A stretch of 64,000 bases of DNA from Cyclina sinensis (lineage: Eukaryota > Mollusca > Bivalvia > Venerida > Veneridae), in assembly GCA_012932295.1 (NCBI GenBank), contig JAAONU010000011.1, forward strand, positions 18,439,252-18,503,251, given 5' to 3'. The notes beneath the pieces are model-generated. The model ran no database searches, had not been told where the DNA came from, and saw nothing but the letters and a program-made list of their open reading frames with translations. Below, piece by piece: positions 12,767-50,287 of the stretch; positions within the stretch are counted from its first letter, which is position 1; the number at the start of each line of letters is the position of its first letter. Both the position numbers and the translations under genes were made by a program.

Positions 12767-15168
12767 GCAGAATTAATAATATATTAAAGAATTTTACAAG
12801 TTATGGATGAAAATCAATTAAAAACTTGTACATTATATTATCTCATTTTTCTTTCATAACTTATGTATTAAAATTTTTATCTGAAAAATAATTTTCCACG
12901 TGCACATCTGTCTTGACATTTTACGTTTGTTTAGCTTAATGTATTTGGATAAACCAGTATGGATATTAACGATCTCTTAAAATAAAAATATAATGTTCCA
13001 GAAGGAATGATATCTGCATAATTCCTACAGATGTTTTGGTTTAAGTTCATTCTTTTTTATTTGATGTATGCAATGAGAATTTTGTGCTTACCATTTGTAT
13101 GTCATTTAACTTTTCTATAAAGCTTTTATTTATATCACTTAATAATTCTAGTCTAGTTCTGGATTTGGCAAGCAATGTCAAGGTCAGTATCAAGTAAATG
13201 GTATGTCAAATGTTATTGGACGTTTTCTGATTTATTTTACCCATACAGAATGCCGGTAGAGATACACTTCCACATTCTAATACCTTTATGACCAGCATGT
13301 TTATGTGACATTATTGTAAAGTGAAGGTTCCAAGTCTGAATCCAGCTGAAGGATCTCTGCCAAGGTATGCTTGCAGAGGTTTAGCTCTGCAAGATGTATG
13401 CCTCCTCGGCCTATATCAATTTGCCCAGGCTATACTAGGCTGTATACCCAGCCAAGAGTCTATATAACCAATTTAATGCCACAGATTAATTTTAAAACAA
13501 AACTGTTTTATTTTTAACATTGAATATGATAATTTTCTTTTATTTCTTTACTCCCATCATGTGCCCCCTGACCTCTTCCATTCGTTACATTTCCAAAATA
13601 AACCCAACATACATTTGTTCAAAAACAATTTGTTTTTGGTTTTGATACAGATATTTCAGAATCTTATTGTATATGGGTTTTTTTTCCAGATTTATTTATT
13701 TCTAAGAACAACAAATTAATACATTGTTATCTTTCGTATAAATTTAAGTGACATCATAAGAAAGCAAGAGAACCTTTACTTAAACATTGCTTGCTGTTCT
13801 GGATTAGAAGACAATGACTTGTCACTGTGAGTGCAAAAGTAAAAGATTTAAGCTCTGCACTGGATAAATGACGGTATGAATTGAAATGTTATTCTGAATT
13901 CATTTTACTTAAGTAATCTTCAGTGTGCAATTTACACTGACACTTCAGAAATTTATTCCCATCATTGATAGTCTGTAGACACATGAGAGACAAAGAAAAG
14001 GACAGTTCAGCTGATAACAGAAAGCTAAAGTCTATTCAAAAGTTTGATGAGACGAAAGACATTCATTGTTAGTGAATCAAACAAGAAATTAAGTTTTGCT
14101 TGTTCATTTTTAACCTCAAACTGGAATTTGCTTAGCTTAGATAGTTCAGTCTAGATTCTTCAACTGTCACTTAAGTTTCTTTTCACAGAAGGACCACTAT
14201 CATTCTATGCAACTGTATTTTACTGCAAATGCAAAATACATTTCCCCTTTATTCTATTTAATATTGACCAGTCATATTTTTTCATTTATTTCATGTGTAA
14301 TGGACTGATGATATCTAGTGTGTCAATGTTCATGGAGTACATTTCTGTAGCAGGATGAAGTAGTGATTTTCTTTTAATTAAAATCCACATGATTTAGTAG
14401 TAATTTTTGGTAAACATGAATCACTTAAGATTTTGATAATTCTGTTGTTGTTCTTGCAGTGTGATAAAATATCATGCTTCTGCAGTCCTGCCACATCATA
14501 CCACTCAGCAGGAAAAACTCTCGTATATATATATCGTATATCGCAGCAGAAAGTATAACCTGTTAATATTTCTGCCAATGTTGATCGAAGGGAGATTACT
14601 GTGTGATTGTGATATCTGCAAAGCAGTAAGACCAAAGGTTCTTTTTCTTGGATTTAAGTACTGAAGTGCCGGTTTAATAAAAACTAGAAACAATTATGTA
14701 CATCATATTTCACAGACTTATTTTTCACAGTGGTTTTGAAAAAATGTACCAACAATATTTCAGAGACTTATTTTCACAAAGTTCCATTGCTCACATTATA
14801 TTTTGCTCATATAACACGACAGCAGATGACAACTGCAGTCCATTTCAGTGACAAGAACAAAAGTCAATATTCATCATTCTTTCTTGCAATATAGCTAGAG
14901 ACAAAGCTAGTGATAACTTGAATGCAGACATTTTTCATGTTTCTCTAAAGTCACACAATAGTATGATTACTTTGCAAGCTGCTTTATACCATATAAATCT
15001 GCTACATGGATATAATCATGTGTACACAATACACAACAACAAATAAATTCAGTATCATTACAATATCACTATTTTGCAACAACATTCATGTAATAAAGTT
15101 AAACCTGTGATAGCATTTCTCATTCAACACACCCCTCCTCCAATGCTTTTAGAATGAACTTAAGGATG
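12767..15168. other. AT-rich intergenic stretch, nothing identified
   Basis: No frame with gene-like composition was found. Short frames near 14378-14693 overlap on both strands and resemble no family I know. No clear repeat boundary was seen. Confidence 0.5.
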
Positions 15169-15881
15169 TACAGTCCAATCTCGATATCTGGAATTTGGGC
15201 GGACAGAGTAAATTACTTTGACTTAGCCATAATTCGACATGTCCGGAGCTGGTATACCTAGCACTGTTTTGTGTCAGTTACCTATACCATTTTCATTTTT
15301 TATTCACTAAAATTCATTAAAATTAAAAAATTTATCATTCTGATAATTTAATCAATTAATGACAACTAGAATAATAAAAGTGCAATTTAATCAAGATCAG
15401 TGGGTTTATGAAACCAACATTAAAAGCTTATCAAAACCAACCTTTAGGTGAAAATTAAGAACCTAATTTGTGTGTTTTGTGTAATCAACAAACAATCGGT
15501 GATTTATTTTCCTGATCAGATTTCTCTTTGAAGTACTTATTCGAGACAATTAACTTCCTTGTTAAAGTGTGATTTGTAAAATTGCTATCAACAAATGATC
15601 AATGACACACGTAATTAGATCAATCAGTTCTCACCTAAAAGTTGCCAGGAATAATTGGTAATCAATCTTCACACTTCAGCTTACCAAGGGAAAATACAAA
15701 GGAAAATATACGAAGGGACCGAAAATACAGTCAACATAACCAAAGTTTGCATGTGTAGAATTCTGCTTAACATGAGTTAAATAATATTAATCCCATCAAA
15801 GGGTTATTGATGGGACCTGAGAAATAATTCAACTCGGCCCAAAATTTGACTGAAGCGATTGACAACCGAATGTGAACTGTA
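15169..15881. mobile_element. pogo/Tigger-like MITE flanked by TA
   Basis: TA at 15169-15170 and 15880-15881 flank a 709-bp element that begins CAGTCCAATCTCGATATC (15171) and ends in GTGAACTG (15879). The inverted ends agree as CAGTYCA plus looser similarity inward. The CAGT...CTCGATAT terminus and TA duplication recall pogo/Tigger elements. No transposase frame remains. Confidence 0.6.
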
Positions 15882-16184
15882 TTATCAAAACACTAATGTG
15901 ACCTGACAAGATTTCATATCCTTATCTTCAAAACTGAAAGTAACCACATTATCTAGAACTGACCACTAAAGCCTGTCAGTTCTAAGTACTGTAAACCAAG
16001 AAATGTTTCCACACATTCCAAGCGACTTGCGCAGATGGCATTTTTTGGTGAATTGACATAGCTACGAAAAAGCCTCCTCTCTGAAATGCGAAATTTTCTA
16101 GTAATTAAGTATATAGTAATTTAACAAACATTATACCACATGAAAGTCTGTGATTTCTTTTCAAAAGAATCTCACAAGTCTTAA

Positions 16185-18389
16185 ACAAGAGGGTCCATGG
16201 GACCCTGGGTCGCTCACCTGCAAACAACTGCTCAATGGTTGCAAGAGTCAGTGGATGCAAATACAATTGCCAACTGACTAAAAGGGTGCAGGCAATTATG
16301 ACCATGGGGTCATCTTTGGTAGAGTTTCACTAGATGTTGTGCGTCATCAGGATTGTTAAAGCACAACGTGGACTATAATGGACTGAGCCTCATAAAAAAT
16401 ATATCAGGCACATTTACACATGATACCTAACATGTTTAAAGTTTCAAAGCAGTATCTTGAAAAATGTAGAAGTTTGTGCCGCAATATTTTTTAAAAAATC
16501 CTGCCGTTATACAAAAAACTAGGTTGCTGTGAACTGAATGTTGGAACACCGTTCCAAACAGGGATTATGTACATGACACATGTTCACTCTATTGCCAATT
16601 CTACTAATTATTTTAAAATCCAACCATAGATGCAAAAAATATATGGGCAAGACACAAACTATCAGCAGTAAGGCCTATATAGCAGAACTTACTAAGTTCA
16701 GAGGGTCGCTGTGACATGGATCTTGTAGGGAGGAACATGGGTTTCGAGTGTAACACATACTTATTTTAATTTTTGGTTGTAAGGGTTGCAGAGACTTTCA
16801 GTCTTTAAGTAATGTTATTTATAATACTAGAACTTTTATTAAAATACAATGTACATAATTATAAAGAAAAAGATTCATAACGGAAAAAAATGTGTAAATG
16901 CAATCTTTAATAAAATAGAACAATATTAGCCCTTCAAAATTATTTTTCCCTGACTTTTCACTAACTTTTCTGGATTTTTATTTTTCACTGACCAATTTTC
17001 AAAATTACCTGACAATTCCCTGACCTTGAAAAAAAATCAAATTTCCCTGACTTTTCAAGTCCCCTGGCAACCCTGCAAGATCTTATATTAACTCAAGTAT
17101 TGTAAGTCTGATTAATTTCAAATCAAAAATGAAGCTGCTATTGTGCAGACAAGGTCTAAATAGTTAATTTTGGCACTTTCAGGGGCCATAACCCTGGAAC
17201 CAATAATGCAATAAGGCAATCTGAAGAAAGGAACCAAGATCTTATGGTAATGAAAGTGAAGATCAGACCAAAATTAAGACCACTAGAGTGCAGAAAAGCT
17301 TTTATCATAACTTGACCTAGTGACTAAAATTTCTAAGTCACATGACCCAGTTTCAAACTTGACCTAGATATCATCGAGATTAACATTCTGACAAAGCTTG
17401 AAGAAGATCGGAGCAAAATTAAGACTACTACAGTGCGGACAAGCTTTTTCTATAATTTGACCTAGTGACCTAGTTTTCAAAGTCACATAACCAAGTTTCG
17501 AACCTGACCTAGATATCATTGAGATACACATTCTGACCAAGTTTGAAGAAGCTCGGACCAAAATTAAGACTGCTAGAGTGCGGACAAGCTTTTTCTATTA
17601 TTTGACCTTGTGGCCTTGTTTTCAAGGTCACATGACCCAGTTTTGAACTTAATCTAGATATCATTGGGATTAACATTTTGACCAAGGTTGAAGAAGATCA
17701 GACCAAAATTAAGACCGCTAGAGTGCAAAGAAGCTTTTTCTAAAATTTGACCTAGTGACCTAGTTTTAAGGGTGAGATGACCCAGTTATGAACTTGACGT
17801 AGATATCATTGAGATAAACATTCTGACCAAGTTTGAAGAAGCTCTGATCAAAATTAAGACTGCTAGAGTGCGGACAAGCTTTTTCTATAATTTGACCTTG
17901 TGACCTAGTTTTGAAGGTCACACTACCCAGTTTCGAACTTGATCTAGATATCATTGAGATAAACATTCTGACCAAGTTTGAAGAAGATCAGACCAAAATT
18001 AAGACCGCTAGAGTGCGGACAAGCTTTTTCTATAATTTGACCAAGTGACCTAGTTTTAAGGGTGAGATGACCCAGTTATGAACTTGACCTAGATATCACT
18101 GAGATAAACATTCTGACCAAGTTTAAAGAAGATCGGACCAAAATTAAGACAGCTAGAGTGCGGACAAGCTTTTTCTATAATTTGACCAAGTGACCTAGTT
18201 TTAAGGGTGAGATGACCCAGTTATGAACTTGAACTAGATATCATTGAGATAAACATTCTGACCATGTTTAAAGAAGATCACACCAAAATTAAGACTGCTA
18301 GAGTGCGGACAACAATTGTGAACGGACGGACGGACGGACGAAAGGCGATCACAAAAGCTCACCCTGTCACTATGTGACAGGTGAGCTAA
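16185..18389 (+). mobile_element. GCTCACC-family element: head, ~143-bp tandem core, (ACGG)n, terminal hairpin
   Basis: Head AACAAGAGGGTCCATGGGAC with GTCGCTCACCTG at 16185-16220. Between about 17270 and 18310 there are about seven copies of a ~143-bp unit, marked by GAGTGCGGACAAGC and GATATCATTGAGAT. A GACG microsatellite lies at 18320-18340, and a hairpin at 18356-18387 pairs AGCTCACC and TGTCAC with GTGACA and GGTGAGCT. A separate insert with AGGGTTGC/GGCAACCCT ends seems to lie at about 16786-17072. Confidence 0.75.
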
Positions 18390-20074
18390 AAACGTAATGT
18401 CTTCAGAAAATGTGGTGTATTATATTCAAAGAAAATCTAAAGATCTGTTCCTGTAATTGCACTCGGCAGATTTGTATTTTTGATGTTACGACTTTAGTTT
18501 TGTATAACTAGTGGACCAAATTTTTCCGCGAAAGTATGTCACCATGACATCAACAGTAGGAACAACGTGAAATATTGTACCTGTGAAAGTTTCTTGGTTT
18601 AAACCTATTGTTAGATTTAATATGCTCTGAGGTGCTACATGAACATTAAGTTGGAACACTTTTATTTCACATCAACTGAGAAAAAAAGTATACCCACTTG
18701 ATAACTGCATCCAGGCTCTAGTACACCTTCCAAGACAGGAATGCGTAGAGTCACTGGAGACACATCCCTGATGGAAGATCTAAGCAATCTCAAGATTAGG
18801 AGTGCTTTTACCCCTTGACCAGCTTGACCACTACTCCTACATTTTCAACTATCCCTTAGTGCTCTGCTTACCACAGGCTTGACTGTACACAGATTATGAC
18901 AGATATATACAATAATTCACAGTAATTTAAAGTAAAAAAATATTGCATACAACCGATGAAATCAATAAAACGTATGCTGCCATTTTAACTTATTACAGTC
19001 ACATAAGTATATCCTTACAATAAAATCCAAACAGAATATTACTTTTCATAAAGGTATGGAAAAATATAAACAATGTGTTACATTTTTTCTAATAAAATCA
19101 CCATTTGGTACCTGTAACAGAAGCTTGCTAACATTTACAATCATTATGCTGAAATGTACTTGAACATCAAGCTAAGTATATTTTAGATGAACCAACCCCT
19201 ACTTTCTGCTTACCTCATGTATATTTGCAATTAGTCTACGTCATTAATCAGTATGTACACTGAAGCAATTTTTTAAGCTTCCAATCACCAAAATTCCTTA
19301 TTCTTAACAGTTGTTTAAATGACTTTAAAATGGACTCTGTCATTCTATACTTTTCTAATTGTTATCAATTAGAAATGGGAGTACAATACCTAATGCACTG
19401 CACAAAGGACATGTTTACTGCACAAGGGGAATGTTTACTGCACACAAAATGGACATGTGAACCACAGGAGGCACATGTGTGCTATAAAAGGGGCATGTTT
19501 ACTATACGAGGGGCATGTGTAATGCAAAACTGGCATATGTACTACACGAGGGGTATGTGAACTGTGTTCCAAAACACAACAAACTAAAATTTTTCTCAAA
19601 TTTCCAATACAAAAAAACTACACAATCACACTGACCTTTCTTTATTCAGAATAAATCTTTCTTTCCAAGGTTTGTCTTTGTACCACAGCACATTTAAAGA
19701 TAATCATCCCCGATTATTCTGTTGATACATACATTTCAAGACAAGTCAGATAATACATATAAACCAAAACCTACCAGTCTCTGGAATAAAGCTACTGTCA
19801 GGAATAAGAAGTTGAGCTTAACATAGTATAAAGGTCCAACATATGATATATGATTTATGTACTAGCACCTCAACTAAAATTCAATGAAAACAACTTGTGT
19901 TACAGAGTAAATAACTATTCCCTTGACTTAGAAACGTATGTTTCCTTCAAATAAACTTCAGCTTACCAGTAAAACACACAGCAATTTTAAAACAAAATGC
20001 ACAATGCAGTTACACAGATGAAGTTTGTTCCCACCTAGTTTCATGAATAAAGAACATTTATTCTGTATAGAAAC
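18390..20074. other. Intergenic stretch with a short minisatellite at about 19400-19560
   Basis: Mostly featureless AT-rich DNA. At 19400-19560 an imperfect repeat of roughly 21-30 bases recurs about seven times, marked by GGGGCATGT and variants followed by ACTGCACA or ACTACACG. It creates a short artificial open frame. Otherwise I see nothing. Confidence 0.5.
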
Positions 20075-20828
20075 TACTGTATAAGTGGATATTTTTGTGC
20101 ATCAAAAATTTCGCGAAATCACAATTTCAGAAGTTTTCATAAGTTTCGCAGGCGGAAAAGTTCGCGAATCCCGAAATTAGTATCTGTAATATATTCACAT
20201 TGTATAAATCACTTTACTCCAATTATAATGCATTAGTTAATGATAACAAAGGTTTTTTTGTACTATCGGATTAAGACTATTATGCACATTTAACACAGTA
20301 ACATTACATTCTGGTATATGAGTTGTAAACACTTATACAGTAAAACAGTCAAAAACTTGTATTGTTCACCTTCCTTTGTCACGTGACAAACTCTCATTCA
20401 GTTGGGTAATTTCCTTTTATATTTACACAATGCATCGCTTTGTTGCATGACCTGGCTGTACGAGATTTTATTAGGTGTGAAAACAACATCAAGTTTATAG
20501 TAAATAGTTTTTGAATCTGTTACTCCCCTTTTATTCACCAAAAATGTCATGTGATATAGATCGAAATTAACTTTTTTTTCAAATTGCTTTCTATTTTAGT
20601 TTTATCATTTCTATGCATATTAAATCGATGCACTGCTTATATATACAATTCAATAAAGAAGAAATATAAGTTTTTAAAAGAAATAACAAGTACTAGCTAC
20701 ACGGTGCATGGGTGAAAATATACCTTTCTGAATGATGAAATTTACGCTGGCTGATATTTTCGCGATTTGTATGAATTCACGAAAATTGCCAACATTTCCA
20801 CGTCGCGATCTTTACCACTTATACAGTA
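20075..20828. mobile_element. TA-flanked MITE with 14-bp perfect TIRs
   Basis: TACTGTATAAGTGG at 20075-20088 is matched exactly by its complement CCACTTATACAGTA at 20815-20828; the outermost TA may be the target duplication. Several CGCGAA/TTCGCG motifs lie just inside each end. There is no coding capacity. Mariner/pogo-type mobilisation is an inference from the TA flanks. Confidence 0.65.
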
Positions 20829-21661
20829 ACAAATCAGTGTAATACAAATGAACTTTGTTTCCTTGTACAAAATTTAATGAAAATCAAACAAATTCTACGA
20901 AGCAATAAGTTCAACATTCTTGAGTAAATTTTTATGTAAAGCTAAACATATTTTGCAAAGCAACACATAAAAACAAAAATAAACTTTGTTCCCTGAAATA
21001 ACAAAATGAATGGAAAAAAATCAGTAACAAAAAATGGCAACAGAAATGAATACAATGAATCTCTTTATAGCAAAACATAAATGTAACCACAAACAGCAAC
21101 CTTCATTTAAGTATTACATGAACTTCGACATCGAAAACCATACAGTATACACTTAATCAGTTGTTCTGTCATGAAATGAACTTGTATGAAAATCATGACA
21201 TTTTACTTCTCCATTTCTCTATTCACAAATTCTACAAGCCTGAAATGCATTGCTATTGCACAAAGTTACCGGAACATATTTTCCCTTGGCTTGTCTAAAG
21301 GCAAAAATATAATAATAATAATAATAATAGACTAAAATAACTCTACCTCTGCATATCCTCAGGTTTGAAGTATTCCTTTTTCTTCTTAATAATGTAAATA
21401 TGAATGGTATAAATGAAAATTTCACATGAAGTCAAGGTGTCAGTCAAAAATTCCAAGTACAACTGGCAAACTGAATGAACTATTCTTTATATAGAGTTGT
21501 TGTTGTCGTACTATTTTAGGGTGGACATTCACTTATTACTAATGCACACTTACTTTGCTTCTATAAACCTTGAGTAAACATTTTTGATCATACAAGTACA
21601 TTCTTCAATAAATTATCTCTCATTTTTCATTTTAAATAGAATGAGCCAATAAAAGACGTAT

Positions 21662-21916
21662 GCAGTATATGTCACTGGTAAATTTAAGGGTATGTAACTC
21701 TAAGAGACATTTGCAGTATATGTCACTGGTAAATTTAAGGGTATGTAACTCTAAGAGACATTTGCAGTATTTGTCACTGGTAAATTTAAGGGTATGTAAC
21801 TCTAAGAGACATTTGCAGTATATGTCACTGGTAAATTTAAGGGTATGTAACTCTAAGAGACATTTGCAGTATATGTCACTGGTAAATTTAAGGGTATGTA
21901 ACTCTAAGAGACATTT
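21662..21916. repeat. Five tandem copies of a 51-bp unit
   Basis: Copies start at 21662, 21713, 21764, 21815 and 21866. They are almost identical; one base differs in the third (TATTTGTC for TATATGTC). As 51 is a multiple of three without stops, open frames arise on both strands, which is an artefact of the period. Confidence 0.9.
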
Positions 21917-24900
21917 CAAAATAACAGAAACAATTTTACTGTAGGATACATTGTCAATCTTAGTAAGTTACCAATTTAACCTTAAGCTCCAGAAAATCTA
22001 TTTTGCATGAACATTCAGCTGTATGTAAACAGGTAACAAGAGCAAAATTACTCCTATTAAAGATTGAAAACAAAAACAAAACAAAAACACATGTTCAAAA
22101 TATAGAAAATACAGAAGTCAAATGAGCAGCATACTGATATAATTAGTACCTAAAAAACATACTGTACACTATTAATGACTGTTCTAATAAAACAAGCATT
22201 TACAAAAGCAAAATATACAAAACTTCTGTAGTTATACTCAATACCAATTCACAAAACTTTATAGTGTAAAAAGTCAGCAGATACTGGTAAAACAATGGTA
22301 CTATCTGATTATTTTCAGCAACATGATTTCTCATCCTCCTGTGTAAAACATTTTGTACATTTTTTTTTCTCTTTTTTTTTCATAAATAATAACAATCAAA
22401 ATTGTTGAAAACTTTCATTTAAACACCTTTAAAATTTTGTCTTAACAAGCACACCAAATTATCACAATCAAAACTAGAATTAGCCTCAAAACAGTTATTT
22501 AAATATAATAGTTCAGATTTTCCATGAAGTAAAAACTGTACAGTTAACTGTGGTCAAGAATTCTATTTTTGACACATCATCATTAAAGCTAAGAATAATT
22601 TGGTCAGTTTGTATTACATTTCTGACATACTGTGCTGGAATTAACTGAGTGAAAAATGGGCAATGAAAGCTGATTTACCGGATCGATCAATACAGTTAAT
22701 CACAAAGACATGGTCTTCAAAACTGAATGAATTTAAAAGTAACTTAAGCACATGACATGTTTCCATGTGAACAATACCACCAAAGAAAAAAACTTGGCAT
22801 GAAATATATATTTAATTAAGCTAACTTTTTAAAGCTTCTTTTCCAATTAAATTCTTGTATTTTTTTTTCTTGGTTGAAAAATAGAGCTCTGTAAAAATTT
22901 TAATATTAAATAACATGTATAATTAAATCCTTCAATATATCTATTCATAATTAACAATAAAATCTTAATTTCAAAAGTCTACTGAATCTTTGGGTTTCAG
23001 CTTAATCACAACAGTTTATGTCAGAAAAGGATTATATCACAAAAGCATCCTAATCTCATAAGAACGAATCTCAAAACTTTTATGCTACAATAAATTCTGT
23101 TATTTCTTTTACCTTCATCTTTACAGAAAATGTACATGTATATCAGAGGTACAGAGAGATATGAGTTTATTTACCCTCAGTACTGGCTGAAGCCATATGA
23201 ATGAGCATTCAATTCTACAGTATTTTTTTATCTCTATTTATAGTACTCTGAGGCAAAAATTGTCAAGTTCGTGATGCTAATTTGTTTAATGCATTTTGGT
23301 GATTTTTTTTAAATCATAAGCTAAAAACATGCCGAAAATTAACTTGAAGTTTCAGATCAGTTGTAAACAACTAACAAATTCTGTAGTCTCTTTATAGACT
23401 ACATTTATCTGTCAATGTACTTTTCCACTCATTTTACTAAATACCATATTCCAGTAAGTACAACAAAACTAAACTACTAGTGACCATTTATTAAAATATG
23501 TGTTTATCTTTAACTCTTTGAACATATACCTGAAAAAAAAGTTATTCACATGTAAAATTTTTAGGCCACTCTCAAAAGGACCAGCTATGCATTTTTTTAT
23601 GAATAAGAAAAACTACTTAATAACTTAAAGAAGATAAAAGTAAGTATAAGATGATATTGTTGAAAATAAGAAATGCAAACTTCAATAATATGATACTGTG
23701 AATGGATTTTATTAATACTTTAGTATGTAACATAGCGCAGAAGGAATGTGAACAATTAGATATATCTGTAAGTTACTGTTTTTTCTATGGCATACTATTA
23801 CGAGTAAATACCCAGTTTCTTGCCTGTAAAGTCTGATTTGATGGTAATATTAAATGGAGATATTTAAAAGCCTTGAGAAAAAAGTGTTACAAATCTTAAA
23901 TCAAATTATATAATTAAGATGAACAAATTTCTTATCTTCCATATTACTTTAATAAACTTTGATAAGTAAATTCTTCAAGTCCACATCTGCATTCACATGC
24001 CAGTAAGGCTGTAGACACTAGATTAAAGCAACTTGTCTCAAACGTCCTCAAGTTTATGCGGCAGCCTACTAAAGTGGAATGTTTTCAGATAGGTAAGATT
24101 TAAACGAACAGCCAGAATGCCAATACAAGTTTTGAAATGTCATACATTCTTTAATATAAGATCGCTGGAATGACTAGATTCGTGAACATAACAATTGTAT
24201 CTACATGACAAGATTGACAATATGCAATTCCTTGTATCTACCCATTCTAAATGGCTATTATCAATTTATCCTATCATATGATCAAAATACATAAAACGGT
24301 CAATTTTCATAAACTGTTTCGGAAGGCCTTTCACATGTGTCGGTCATATATTAAGCAAACTTTGAAGTCTAAATTTTGTCCTTTTCTGTGATCAAGAGAT
24401 TCTTTTGAACAGATGGACTTTACTTAAGTGAAAGACAACATACCAATATGGAATGATAAATAGAATGGTATTAGTTCATGAGGAGTGTAAATGGCATACC
24501 ATGCAGAACATACGAAGCCTAACTACATTTTGTATTTAACAATTTCTGCATCACAGGTTCTGTCACATAGGCTGATGCTGAAAACGAACGGTGTCTTTAA
24601 AATCTTAGTACTGTTACCGTCTATTCCTGTTCAATTATTCACAAAACTACACGCATTTTGTAGACCAAAAGTCTAAACACGAGTTGAATTGTCATTTTTA
24701 TTCAAACTTTAAATCAGTCTTAAAATATTTTGATTTCACTTAAAGCTAATTAGATTATAATTTTCCCCAGCTTATAGTATTTAAAAAAGTCCTGTAGAAT
24801 ACTTACACTTCATGTTTATCTAGAGTAACAGTCTGTTTACATTTCACGCAACTAGGTTAAGCTGGTATCAAAAACATTTTAACGATCATATGTAATGTTC

Positions 24901-25376
24901 TATATATATGTTTTACCATTTAGGCTCAGTGTATTTTACAACATTTATATATACAACTTTATTGGAAGAAATTAGGCCTAAATTAACAGTAAAAAAAGAG
25001 TAAAATTTAACTGCTGTTGACAAAATTTCTTCAAACATGACTTATTAAAAAAAAATTATAAAAAAATTGCTTTATCTAGGAAGCAACTGCGACTTCTTTT
25101 GAGTTAATGTTAAGTGATAATTGCTCTTATAGTAACATTCCAACTGTTCAAGCATCCCTTTTTTAAACTCACTAATAGTTCAAAATACTTAATCTTCTTT
25201 CACTCACTTGGAATCAGTTGACAAGATTAAACTTTCAAAACATTCTCCTATGTATCAGGCACTGTATAAGGTCCAATTGAAACTTTCTTTCCTCTAAGTA
25301 TGCACGGCATAAATTCTGTTTTCTCCAAACTATTGCTAAATGCATTCCCTGGAGGAAATGTTTATTTGTTGGATAT
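21917..25376 (-). other. Probable spastin 3' UTR and downstream AT-rich DNA
   Basis: This lies directly downstream of the spastin stop codon (25379-25377, minus strand). It is AT-rich, lacks the tandem-core repeats common elsewhere, and has several TTTATT sites on the + strand (AATAAA on the transcript), for example near 23169 and 23707. I cannot tell where the transcript ends. Confidence 0.35.
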
Positions 25377-49932
<24,556 letters not shown>

Positions 49933-50287
49933 TTTTCTCGCAAGCCGCCATTTCTCCAAATTCACATTTCATTTAGATGGTACTCTGCTTGAAATTGACA
50001 GCAATTTTTTATCAGGCCAAAAAGAAGGTAGGGCTAGGAACCAAGTATCGTTCATGAGTCACGCGGGATGTACCGCGATTTCTAAATTTCACAAGGAAGA
50101 AAGGAAATTGTGTCCGAATATCAGTAAACACGAACTGACGTCACCAGTGGGAAAACCCACAATGCTGTGTTATGATTGGTAACACTACCAAACATACATG
50201 ACTGCACTTACATCTTGTAGACATGTAAGACACGCCCCAGGATCAGTGTTGACAATATCGTGAAAAGCTGCAGGTGTAATTATTGGA
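49933..50287. promoter_or_regulatory. Bidirectional promoter between spastin and the SOCS-box pseudokinase
   Basis: The two start codons lie head to head, 355 bp apart. The gap holds a perfect CRE/ATF palindrome TGACGTCA at 50136-50143 and an inverted CCAAT box (GATTGGT) at 50174-50180, and more CpG than its AT-rich surroundings. No clear TATA box was seen on either strand. Shared control is inferred from spacing and motifs. Confidence 0.6.

Noticed and set aside
21632..21944. Repeat-protein-like open frames of 94-95 residues on both strands
   Set aside because: They arise solely because a 51-bp tandem repeat lacks stops in these frames; both strands are equally open and there is no family similarity.
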